This document shows positions 36,089-47,480 of a stretch of DNA of 64,000 nt, one piece after another. The translations under genes were made by a program, and so were the position numbers. Below the pieces are notes generated by a model. The model saw only the letters and a list, made by a program, of their open reading frames with translations, was not told the DNA's origin and made no database searches. Within the stretch, counting starts at the first letter, position 1, and each line of letters starts with the position of its first letter. Origin of the DNA: Lithospermum erythrorhizon (taxonomy: Eukaryota; Streptophyta; Magnoliopsida; Boraginales; Boraginaceae); the NCBI GenBank assembly GCA_019722365.1, contig JADFUC010000709.1, forward strand, positions 1,178,001-1,242,000, read 5' to 3'.

Positions 36089-39000
36089 TCCTGTGCAACT
36101 GTTGTCTCTAGCTTTGAAAGCATCAACATTTAGCTTCCATTTCATGTAACGATTTGGTGTCTTTTTATTGATGGAGGCAGGAGATAGTACAATGATATCG
36201 AAAGGGGGTTATTCGCGTGTTCAGGTAGATTAAGTGCCGTAGCACAAAAACAGCAATGCAGGAGGAATATACCGGCGACCACTTGTAGTTTATAGATAAT
36301 GTGGTCACTAGAGTCCAAGTACATAGGAGGGGTTTAGTAGGTTTTTTGCCCTTTTCATTAGTTGTTTTTCTTTGCACCTTGTACAAGTATTTCCATAATA
36401 TTATCTGTGTTCTTACTATCATCTCTTAGATCCTCATCAACTAATTTTGCATCTACAATAGTGATACCCTTTTGTTTTCATGCTGATGTTTTCTTTGTTT
36501 TTTTCGTCGAATGGCTATTGCAATAAAGATCTTTAATAGTGATTCAGCAAAATGGTGTAACAGTGAAGATATTCTAGAATTGTGTCCCTAAATGAAGGTC
36601 AATGAAGTTCTTTGTGATCTTTAAGAATTTTGGGTTTTTCCTGTTAAGAGTCAGGGTGCTCCCAGATGCAAGAAAGTTGTTGTTTAGCCGCATTTTCATA
36701 TTAATACGTTTAAAACGACATTTTAATTTTTAAATTTTTATGGACTTGTTTAAATATTTTTAAGTTTTTAGAACCAAACTATAAGTATATATTATTATAT
36801 TCCGTATTTCTTATATTATTACATTATAAAGTTTTTAACATTTCAAGGAAGATTCTCAGATTTCAAGATACTCAAAGGATATGTTTCACTCATGAAAGAT
36901 TTTGTATACAAGGATACTCAATCACATATTTCAGCATTTAATATCTCAGATGCTAGTTAACAAATTTACAAGCATTTTTAATAATACCATAACCGCTCCT
37001 AGCCTCCCATGATCTGTTGGAGCTGTAAAATAGAAACTAAATATTCTTGATGTAGTGAAAATTCACCAATGAATAACGTTTATAAATGATTTTTGTGCTT
37101 CTAATTTTTTAAAAGATTATTATTAATAGTGACAGTTTGTAAAAGATTATGAGTAATCTAAGTTTCTTTTACTTCAAAATTTTAAAATTTATTAAATAAT
37201 TATAAGTTACTTTAATGAATTCTATCCCCTCAAAACTGAAAAAGTTTGATGAAATAGGTTTAACATGCATTTTTATCCTTTTCTTAATATTCGTTGAAGA
37301 TCCATTACCAATGATAAAAAATAGACTGCCAACAACTTAAAGAGTCCAATCAAGAAAGATTACAGTAGTTGATTTCTCTTGCCAAAAACATAATAAGATC
37401 CAAAGATACTCCACAGAATCCAAGAATGCTTGAGCAGCAGAAATATTGAAGCATGTTGGACAAAAGAATAGGGTCTTAGTTCAACGTATGATGATATTCT
37501 ATACCATTAAAGCTGCCTCATTCGTTGGAGATATAGTTCATCGAAACTGATCACGTTGATTACTATTATATGGACAAATAGTATCATCAGTGCAACTTGA
37601 TTTCATATTTATTTTTTTATCAAATACACTGCATCTGATGATACTCTCTATCTCAACACTTGTTTGATAATACCCTTTTCTCCATACTTTGGATTTTCTG
37701 GTTAAGATCTCACGTCAACTCTAATGGGGATTATGTTGAATGATACAGTGTAGGCTGTCATAGTGTCATTTCTATTTTATACTCGATGTTGAATACTATA
37801 TTGTTTTTCACCATAATATACATATATACATTCAATTCCCATTTTTTATATATAATTGCATCGAAACATGCATATAATACATAAGATATATACATCTAAG
37901 GTATAAAATCAATATTCAATATCAATCGGGTTTAAATTAAATCCTTAAAATACTTACCATGCTCATCATATATACAATTGTATGCACTGATATTAAGAGT
38001 AAAGTTGATATTTCCCTAAATAAGAATGGTTACAAATTATTCTTAAGTATTTTTTAACCATCAATAAAAATTTTACCGTTCATGTTATCAAATAAAAATA
38101 TATAAAATCCAGAAATAGGAATCAACATATGTTGATGCCACAATGATGATTTCAACCAACTTAGCAAAATCGGTTGACATCTATCTTGATCTTATTGATA
38201 GTACATTTATTTCATATATTATTTAACTAAAAATTATTTCAATGAAACATATAAACATAAGACTATAAGAGTCATATCAAAGAAACAATAGAAACACTCA
38301 AAAAATAAATATGACAAAGTGACATCCATCAATAATTCCCATTTAATAATTTCGTCAAATAAACTAGGTTGAGCCTTGAAGCCTAGAAGATCAGTGTACT
38401 CAATTGAGCACAAGTTGCACGTGTATGTCTGTCTAATAACTTGGATATATATCTCGAAGCCGAAAACTATCCCATCTAGCATACGGAGTATCAATCTAGA
38501 TATATAATAATGGGATTTTCATACCACATAAGTCCTTCCAAGTAATAAATTTGATTCGTATCCATATTATGTATTCAGTATACATGTGAATTGTGATGTT
38601 AGTATCGATATCTTCGACTACTTATTACTGTTGTACCTAACTAGATCGATTTCTTTTTCTGGCTGATTTTCCATCATTGTATATATTACTAAAGAAATTT
38701 GAGAATACCTAATCTACCTTAAACGGCTGTATGTTTCTTCAAATGACTTGTATGTCACGGCTCGATTTCCTTTATCATAGAAGCAAGATGCATGAAGCTA
38801 TACTAAAAGAAACATCACATTAATTAACAAGTACTCGATATATTCGACTTTGATTCTAAATAATACTCTATTTGTTTATGGGGATATATGAACAATCTTC
38901 GAGAGTTTAGTAAAGTTCTAAACTTAATTTCTTGAAGTTTCTGTTGGTATGCATATTTATTAGAGTTACATAATTATTGCACATATAATTTCTTTAGTAT

Positions 39001-39097
39001 GTAACGATTTATTATGGACAATGTTCATTGGAGCAATCTTGTGTAACTCTAGTGACCAATTTTATACATACATAGATTCCAGATACTAGAATACATC
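36089..39097. other. KEG 3' flank and AT-rich spacer
   Basis: The KEG 3' UTR probably occupies the first few hundred bases. Further on there is only low-complexity AT sequence without a recognisable gene. Confidence 0.45.
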
Positions 39098-39667
39098 TGT
39101 TGTGATTATAGGCCTAAACTAATCACCAAACCTAAGCAATCAATGTTAACGATTTAAGCAAATTCAAGTAAAATAAATGACACACAAATTTATACAAGCC
39201 TCACGCGGTAAAGACGTCTGCTAAGCCGCCGCAGCAGTAAACCACTAAAACCAAACCGAAAGATTGTTATAATTACCCATCGCCTAACACTCCACCGAGT
39301 AAACTTTATAACTTAGTATTCTTAATAACAAAAAGCCTCTGCTAAATATTAATACGATGATTCAACAATATCTTTTCTAAATCAAGCGACGTTAATTTTC
39401 GATAAATAAAACTCATGTAAATATATTATATTTATAGTAACAAAACCCACTAATGCTGCGCCTTTTCTCAGCCTGTAAGCATTAAACCCGCCTAAAAACG
39501 GTAGTCTGAACCTGCTGCTCGGAGCAGCTGACATAGGTCGCTTCCGACCCATCTCCCGAATAAGTCAAAAATAAGGTCCCTAAGGCTCTGACTGTCAGAT
39601 CTACAAAGAATTCTAATCAAGCCCCACCTCTACTGCTTGGCCTAAAATTTGGTCTTCAATTCCAACA
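39098..39667. mobile_element. Probable solo LTR
   Basis: A block starting TGTTGTGATT and ending ATTCCAACA (inverted TGTTG/CAACA ends). It is flanked by ACATC at 39093-39097 and ATATC at 39668-39672, a 5-bp duplication with one difference. GC-richer than its surroundings and non-coding. The AAACCGAAAGATTGT phrase inside (about 39255) also occurs at about 51182 in the retroelement-rich part of the window. Confidence 0.5.
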
Positions 39668-39932
39668 ATATCGATACTTTTTCTAGTGAAATTGTGTATA
39701 TAATTATCTCTTTATTATAATATGCTATTGTCTATTTTAGTTGTGATATTAGAAGTAAGACTTCACAATTTCGATAAATTTCTTACGAGATGAATAGAAA
39801 CACTAGACAACAAAATATTGGTCATATACAATTCCAAGATGGGTGAAAAGAATCCCACCAATTCCATGTAATCTTTGACTATGACATTCTACATATCAAT
39901 ATCAAAGCCGACAACTTAAGCAATCTCAACTA

Positions 39933-39940
39933 CTATAAAT
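39933..39940 (+). promoter_or_regulatory. TATA box of the OSR-like gene
   Basis: TATAAATA, about 120 bp before the OSR-like start codon. A transcript start near 39965 would leave about 90 bases of leader. Confidence 0.6.
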
Positions 39941-40011
39941 ATCAACCTACAACATTCCTTCTTTCTTTAGAATTGTATCTTATATAGAACTTCTTTTTTG
40001 TTCATAAAGTA

Positions 40012-40224
40012 ATGTTCAGAAGAACTTCAACAAAAGAATCAAGAACTGATCGAAATGGTGAAATGTTTCAGCTGGAAATGGGCAATGTTGGTAGTTTTCT
40101 TGACGGCATCAATTTTAGTGTTGCCATTAATTCTGCCACCATTGCCGCCGCCGCCACAATTGCTGATGTTGTTTCCGGTTGTTATGATGGCCCTTGTTGT
40201 AGTGTTAGCTTTCATGCCGGCTAA
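40012..40224 (+). promoter_or_regulatory. Long upstream ORF overlapping the OSR-like CDS
   Basis: A 70-codon frame opens at an ATG 43 bases before the OSR-like start and overlaps it in another frame as far as 40224. It encodes no recognisable protein. If the leader starts near 39965, ribosomes meet this ATG first, so OSR translation would depend on leaky scanning. Confidence 0.45.
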
Positions 40225-40303
40225 TGCTCCGGGGTACGGTGTTAGACTGAGGAATAGGCTGGAAAGATCAAGAGACGGGTTCATTTATTTCGATTCAATT
40301 TAA
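40055..40303 (+). CDS. ARGOS/ORGAN SIZE RELATED (OSR)-like small membrane protein
   Basis: An 82-residue single-exon protein. It contains the OSR domain signature: a hydrophobic segment (AMLVVFLTASILVLPLIL, residues about 10-27), then PPLPPPP at about 28-34, then a second hydrophobic segment (LLMLFPVVMMALVVVLAFMP, about 36-55), and a short basic tail (RLRNRLERS). ARGOS, ARGOS-LIKE and OSR1/2 are ER-located plant proteins that promote organ growth and dampen ethylene signalling. The leucine-and-proline core is diagnostic; the N-terminus is shorter than in ARGOS and nearer the OSR size. The start is the first ATG in this frame, after an overlapping upstream ORF. Confidence 0.87.
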   Translation: MVKCFSWKWAMLVVFLTASILVLPLILPPLPPPPQLLMLFPVVMMALVVVLAFMPANAPGYGVRLRNRLERSRDGFIYFDSI

Positions 40304-41342
40304 AATCAATTGATAGGAAATTGGGAGTAGCTCATCAGACATTTTGTAAATACGATTGCAAAATGTTATCTCTCATGTTGATCACTTATTGATTGTGACA
40401 TTGTAACACAAATTAGCTTATTTACGGAGTATTCGACTGTTCTGGCATTTTGAGCCTAGTTTTACTACTATGCATGGGAAAACATACCAGTGTATACTTT
40501 TTGATTTGTATATTTTACCAACTATGGCCTATAACGTACACAAAGCTACTCTTTGCTCTGCATGCAAACTTTTCTGCTCTGCTTTTTACAAGCATAGCTT
40601 TATTACTCCATATTCGTATTAAAATACCTTATATTTACAAAATGATGTTAAACAATCTCAAGACTAAGCAACAAAAAACTTTCCAAGGTTTATATCGTAT
40701 GTTTTGGGCTTTCATGGATTAGGTTCATATGTTCACCCAAAAAAAAATTCACGTCTCAAAGTGTGACAAAGTATGAAAAGAGACCTTATGTCGAAACACA
40801 CATGTGATGATTTATATAATCATGAGCTACTGTCAATAGATCAAAAAAATATTAAAATGAAATCTATGAATTCTACACAACGCCTTATTTCAAAGGTGCT
40901 TGTGTATTCAACTTATGTTATCCTCATTTAAGATTCATTTTCCTTTTGTATTGTACTCATGTCGATTGAGTTGGGGCAACAATAATGAGCATTAAACCTC
41001 TGTTCACCTTTCATTATACCCCATTATTTAAAGTTCAGATTGTTTTTGCCAAACACTTACAAGAATCACTTAAGCCAAATGAAAACAAATGTTAGCCAAC
41101 TCACATGACAAAAACAAAACTTCATTATTCAATCACAAATTGACATTCCAAGGTCCCAAATATTCCAATTGTTGCAATACAACATACAAGACACAATACT
41201 ACAAACAATTCCCTTACAAAATATAAGACAACACCTTTACTTTTTCTCTAGTTCCCTGACTTAAACAATTCATGATACTTTTAATCTATTCCAACTCAAA
41301 TCATGTCACAACTCATCATGACTAAAAAAACAATACGGGCCT
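40304..41342. other. Intergenic between OSR-like and protease genes
   Basis: Contains the 3' regions of the two converging genes. The frame at 40450-40722 is AT-rich and unrecognised. Confidence 0.4.
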
Positions 41343-44300
41343 TTAAGAGCACATTTGAGGAGCCACTCCAAGCCTTGAGTTAGGAATGTCAAAAAGGATC
41401 CTATGGTTTTGTTGTTGCATGTTACCAATTACATTTAGGACGGAGTTGAGGTTTTCGGGGGCGGCGGCCATGGCGAGGCAGGTGGTGCTACCAGCAGTAC
41501 TCTTGATGAGGAAGTTGTCCTGTTGGAATGTCACATTCATGCCGTCGAACATCAATGTAATTGATGGGATTGTGGTGATTGGGATTGGGATAGTGTAACA
41601 TGTATCAAATCCTCCTAGTGATGAAACTGTTGCCTTTCCCATTCTTTTCTTGAATTCAGTGCTCAATGCTGTGTAGGCTGGCTTCACAAGAGTGGTATAA
41701 GATGTGCCTATATAACAACATGGCATATGTCAAATTATTAGTCATTAATCAAACCGTGCCAGAATCATAATTTTTTCAAATAAAACGTAACTATATTATA
41801 TGGTTTCTAGAAATAATGAAATATATTAAAATGACTCGTTATATTATTTATGTTTCATAAATTATATTCTCTCCATCCCTTTTTGTAAGTCACATTTACT
41901 TTTACATAAATTTTTAGTAAAATTCAAATTTCTCTCACAAACATATTTTTTCCTCCAACATTTTAAACTAAAATGGAACCTATTAACGAATTGCTAAAAA
42001 AGGCCTTAGAAAAAAGGATGGATGGAGTAATTTTTTGTGAATTAGTATATAATGTTTGCAATTCACTCTTGGTCAATGTCAATATTCGGAAGCGACCACT
42101 TGTTATCACATGGTAACATTGGATACTATCAGTTCTCCTCATCTCCCCATAGCCTCTTTAGACGGGAGCCTCTTAAAATATATTGGAACATTATATGTAT
42201 CATGTAAAAAATAAAATGGAAAAGTGCTGACCTGAATCAAAAACAGTTCCTGCTCCAGTGGTTGGATTGAAAGCAAAAGCAGTTGGAGGAATATCAAGGA
42301 CTTTGTTGCCGAGCATAATGCCAACCATTTTGACATAGTAAAGGGATGATCTTCTTGGATTTTTAAGCAAAGGGGTAGTCTTCATTTTTGGTGGCTGGCC
42401 CACTAGGCCCAATCTAAGTGAGCCAGTGAACTTTGTTGATTTGAAGCTAGGCAAGCAGTATGAGAAGGTGGACTTATAGAGGCTATTTGTTTGGGACATG
42501 AATGATAATGGGCCTCTACCCAGGCCCAAAAGACCTTGTGGGGGAATAGAGCCTCCTGAAGTCTGCTCAATGCAACCAAAGGTGAAGTTAGGGAGTGGGT
42601 CTTGGGCAACAAGCTTTACTGTGTCTTGTGAGACCCTTGTCTGGATGGAAGAGCTTCCATATGTGAAGTTGGATGCACATGTCTTGTCTGGGCTGCACAC
42701 TGGGCCCAACACCTGAAAAATATACATATACAATTATAAGAAGATATTTTAAAAAGAAAAAAAATTGGTCATTTTCTTTACAAGGATTAGACCGTTATAA
42801 GAAGATATTTGCTTCCAACAAGAGTAACACTGACAAATAAGTAATAAGTTTTACAATCTTAATTGATTCACATACATTATCATATCAATTCATAGGAATT
42901 GAACAAACAAATTCGTCAATTATAATAAGTTGGACACTTTAACCATTTAACCGTGCATGTTTGTAAGGAATCTGCATACATTATCTTTTGATATGCATAG
43001 ACAAACTCCATATTTGATTTCAAAATACTAAAATTAAAAATAAAACGATATTTTAAAATAAAGATGGGAATATCTTTTTTGTTTTGATCTATATAGCATT
43101 ATTGAACAGAAGTGTAAGATTATGGAACAATGGTACCAAACAAAATGTCAAAATGTTTGGGTCTTGAATTGATTGGATCCGACCCTAATTCCAAGCATGA
43201 CAACTGTTACATTATTGACTAACATCTCTTAGTTGATTATTATGTTTCCGACTCTCAAACTGAATAGCAGATGTTCTCGTGACCAAGTTCACGGGCCATA
43301 CTCATAGTCATGGATGTGATGTATGTACCAAGTACAATATTATTCGACTAATCAAAATCTCTAATAAGAAATCTTACATGGGAATCATAGGTTCATTATT
43401 TTGAGGATGCTTAGAGCTAGGTTTATTATTGGTCAATTGATTTGCATCTTATATAAATATGGATAGCATGAACTCTTATCGTCTTTATAAAACTTAAATC
43501 CAAGATTTCCTCATTACAAATAACATCTTACAAGCGAACACTAAAACTTCATCAATTAAGCAACATTACTACTAGTAAATATTCAAAGTAATTTTCAATC
43601 AAGATATATGGATTCGTTAAAAAGCTCAGTAATTAACACCTATAAGCACAAGACATATTTGCATGATTGCACAATATATACAATGCATGTCCGAGTGCCA
43701 TTCCAAGAGAGATGCCGCCCTAGTAAAAATTAGCATGATTGCTACCATCCATTGCACGGCCATTAATGGAAACATTACAAAACATATTACATTTCAAATT
43801 TTGATTATGACACTTCATTCATTTATTTAATTTAATTTGTATAAATTTTTATACTAGAAATGGAGTATCATTATTATCATATAATGTAGTGTGAAAATCA
43901 TTGACATGAACCTCAACTTTGTTGATAATAACAATCTAAAATAAAATAAATATGTACACCTTTGTCAAATATTGGGATTGAACACAATATATAGTTATAC
44001 CTGGCCACATTGTGGAGAACCACAAGGCACCTTCTTGTAAGTGGTGGACTTAGCTTGAGCAAAAACAGTAGTACCACAACCAACACAAGCAGTACAAGGG
44101 ATCCAAACATTATCATTACTAGTATCCAATGCCAAAATAAGAGTTTGTCCAGGAGTACCAAACTTGGCCTTAACAATATAAGTTGGACTTTGCAAAATGT
44201 TCCTTCCCCATCCAATGGAAACAACTGATCTATTCCCTCCAACTGCAAGGCTACTCAAGAATTGAAGCCTAGCTTTGTCTTGAGTCTGCATTTTAAGGAC

Positions 44301-44438
44301 ATTGTCTAGCCATGAAAGATGGTTGGAGGGGTACATATGGAAGACTTGCAAGTCTGTTGGGGTTTTGAGACATTGTGTTAGGGAGAAAGATAGGATTATG
44401 GCTAGTGATGAGAGGAGAAGGCATTGGGATGATGCCAT
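41343..44438 (-). CDS. AED3-like apoplastic aspartic protease (pepsin family A1)
   Basis: Three exons (44438-44001, 42712-42232, 41707-41343) join in phase into 428 codons including the stop. An N-terminal signal peptide (residues 1-23, LLLSSLAIILSFSLTQC) and a short propeptide precede the protease domain, which begins near SPTYIVKAKFGTPGQTL. The catalytic motifs are DTSND (Asp105) and DSGTS (Asp305). The plant-specific Cys-rich insert (IPCTACVGCGTT, CGSPQCGQ) and the signatures TFGCIE, GLLGLGRGPLS and STFSYCLPSFKS match AED3 and related atypical plant aspartic proteases. Arabidopsis AED3 is secreted to the apoplast and linked to systemic immunity. The DTSND form of the first motif is usual in this subgroup. 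It looks intact. Confidence 0.93.
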
Positions 44439-44493
44439 GTTTGGTATGGCTAATTGTGGTTTAATTTGTTGATGTTTATAGGAGTGTGTGACT

Positions 44494-44506
44494 ATGTGTT
44501 ATATAG
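44494..44506 (-). promoter_or_regulatory. TATA box of the aspartic protease gene
   Basis: On the minus strand the sequence reads CCACTATATAACACA about 65 bp before the ATG. Confidence 0.6.
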
Positions 44507-44509
44507 TGG

Positions 44510-47480
44510 AAACAGAGTACAGTGGTGGGGACTTGGAGATGGAAATACCAGTCTGTATACCATTTTGTTTTGTAGAGATAATTAATGAATTTATTACGGA
44601 GTATTTATTTAATACATTTAGTTTTAGATATTAATTGATTTTAGTGAAATCGTATTGAATTTCGTAAGATTGAAGTAATATATATGCTCATTTTGTTGTT
44701 GTTCGAGTTGTAGGTACTTCATCCCAAACATGTTTTCTTCTTTGTGAGTGAATATGCTTAATTTGTCCTTAACTCAACAAGAAATATTTACACTTCGGAA
44801 ATAACAGAAACACTTCAAATTAAGTGGATTATTGTTGGACAATAATGAAAACGAAAAGTTAATAAAATTACAATTTAGAAAGATATAATCAATTCTTAAA
44901 TTATCAAAAACTAATCTGGCGACCATTGCCTAGATTGAGTTAATTTAATCAAGGAATGATTGTCAGAAGTAGTACACATGACACGCACACGGTGTTTAAT
45001 GCTAAAGTCGGTGAAATATAAATTTACAAAACTAATAATTAAGGTGTCGGAAGCATAGCTAAATAGCTATATCATCGCCTAAGATGCAATACGAATTGAT
45101 TCTCATAATAAAAAAACGAATTTGATTAAAGTACTTTAAATTTCAAGTTCTAATCAAGATCAATTAAGACATATATCATGATTAATTCCTCCAGAAATCT
45201 CATAACAATTAAAATAATACATACGGGTTAATCTACTAAACCATACGACACAGTATATTTTTAACTACTAAAGATTACACACCATCAAATTTACTAATAT
45301 TTCCTCATTATCATATTATTTTTGTTATGTTAAATTTGATATTATCTTTAGCCTTAATTATATATTGTTTTTCGCAATTTTATTTATTTAAATTGTCGCA
45401 TCAAGTTTTATTTATTCTACATCCATCTCAAATTCATAGTAAGGTTTCATTTTGTTATAATCAAGTTTAATGGATATTTCAGAATTAGATTATTTTTACA
45501 CTTTTAACTCTACCAAACGGTACATAATTTTCGTAAATAATACTACTACGTTAACTTATTTTGGGATTTTTCAAAATAAATGGATGCTTTTTTTTTCTTT
45601 CTTTTTTGGTAAAAATAATGTATTAGGCTATTCAAAATTTCAAATGACAGAAGAACATGATATCACATGCCTATAGTATCTACTTACTACGGAGTATTAG
45701 CTTAATACTGGTAGAGTTGTAGTTTCAGATCCTGATCTGATTATTCCAAAAGCAGAAACACTTTTGATGGTCCTTTTCTTAGTGGTATTTTCTGGTTAAT
45801 TTCCTGACGAGAACAAACTAGTATAAACATTTGGTAAATATCACGGGTGCTTCAATTATTAACTTTTGCTTCGTTTGCAAGTTGCATAACTGTTCTAACA
45901 TGGAAATGAGCAAATAAAGTAACATTATTGTTTAGATTACATTATTAATATTTCTCTTTTATGTATACCAAGTATCTAGTATGTATAACCTCACAAACAA
46001 GAATATATCTCCGGTCTGACTTCCTAGATCTCGTTCACATTTATCCTTTGCTTATTATTAATGTGTTCCAAACTTCCGGTTTGACTTTCTAGATCTCGTC
46101 GATTGCGTTCTGGATGGACCTCGGATTGACATAATAACCTGTAAACCAAGCGGAATGAAAAAACGAACATTCACACCCCAAACATTTCTGCCCTAGTAAC
46201 GTTCATCTCAATTCAACATGACTTGGTAAGTTTGAGTCAGAATTATGTATATATGTCCAATAATCAATTGTAGGTCCAGCTTGTTGCATTGGTTTATGAA
46301 GTTGAAGAATTAGAAAATGACAAAATGAAAAGGGTAACAACATGTGGGTGTACGTGCTTACTACACAAGACACCAAGCAAACTGCAGTGGCACCCATCAA
46401 TCCATACATCATGCAATTGTGAATATATATGACAAAATCTATTTTTAAGCATATTAACAGAATACCATTTTTTCTAAAGACCATTTTTTCTAGTGTGCAG
46501 TTTCTTCGTTTTCTGCCGATCTCAGATCATGATCTGAATCTGACTGATAATTTAGTACTGAAATTACGATGTCAATGTTATAGAACGCTGCAGAGTTTCT
46601 TGTTCACTTATTATATATGATTCCATTATCCACCATATATCAAAATTGAATAATACCTCATCTAATAAAAAATATAAGCTAATGAAGTTAGATTTTCAAT
46701 ATATAATTAAAATTGGCAGATGACCGACATTAATTGACATACATAAATTTTATCATATAGTCACTTTTAACTTAATTTGACCATGAGTTTATAATGACAA
46801 CGATAAAATTTATTTTGACATTATCGTTGGAGTTCCATTGTATGTAGAAAATTATTGGAATAAAATCAAAGCAACCAAGATAAGGGGATATGATGAGAAT
46901 ATTGAACATAAAATAAAGCAAAGGTGAATCATGAATGGAAGGAGGGTAACGGTGAAGCAATGGGGTTGGGTCTTCTACAATTGCATGCTCGCTGGAAATC
47001 AAAGTGGATAAGAGTGTATTGTGTATATGGGTTGTGGACCAAATCGAAAAGGCAGTGAGGTTATGAATGATGGCCACTTATTTTGTATTGTTGTACTACA
47101 TTCAACGAACAATGCAATATCCAACTATGGTTATGTTATGAATGATCTATTACATCTTCTGGAGTAACACTTTATGTTACATAACGTGTATATTTATTTT
47201 GTTATTATAAATTTATTTAAAAATTATAATTAAAACAGGTTATGAATTATGATCTTAAGTATGCATGTGTAATAAATAATATCACACAAATAAATAAATT
47301 TTGGAGACTACCTTGTGCATGGTGGTTTTAGTTGGGCCCAGAGTGAAATTGATGCAAATTCATTCTTTATGTCCATGTGTGGCCGATATGTCCATTGTAG
47401 ATTTGTAGTTAATGATCCACCAATTTCTAATTGACTTCAATACATCTTGAAGAATTTGTACCCAAAGATTTATCCATGAT
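44510..47480. other. Intergenic, no gene recognised
   Basis: AT-rich. Frames at 46203-46484 and 46772-47077 (both -) have no recognisable similarity. CTAGATCTCGT occurs twice about 66 bp apart (46026 and 46092) within a short duplicated phrase (TCCGGTYTGACTTYCTAGATCTCGT). Confidence 0.4.

Noticed and set aside
35104..36145. Several 60-123 codon minus frames
   Set aside because: Shadows of the last KEG exon, whose HERC2-like coding frame is unambiguous.
46772..47077. 101-codon hydrophobic minus frame
   Set aside because: Low-complexity Ile/Phe/Ser composition in AT-rich DNA, no start context or family match.
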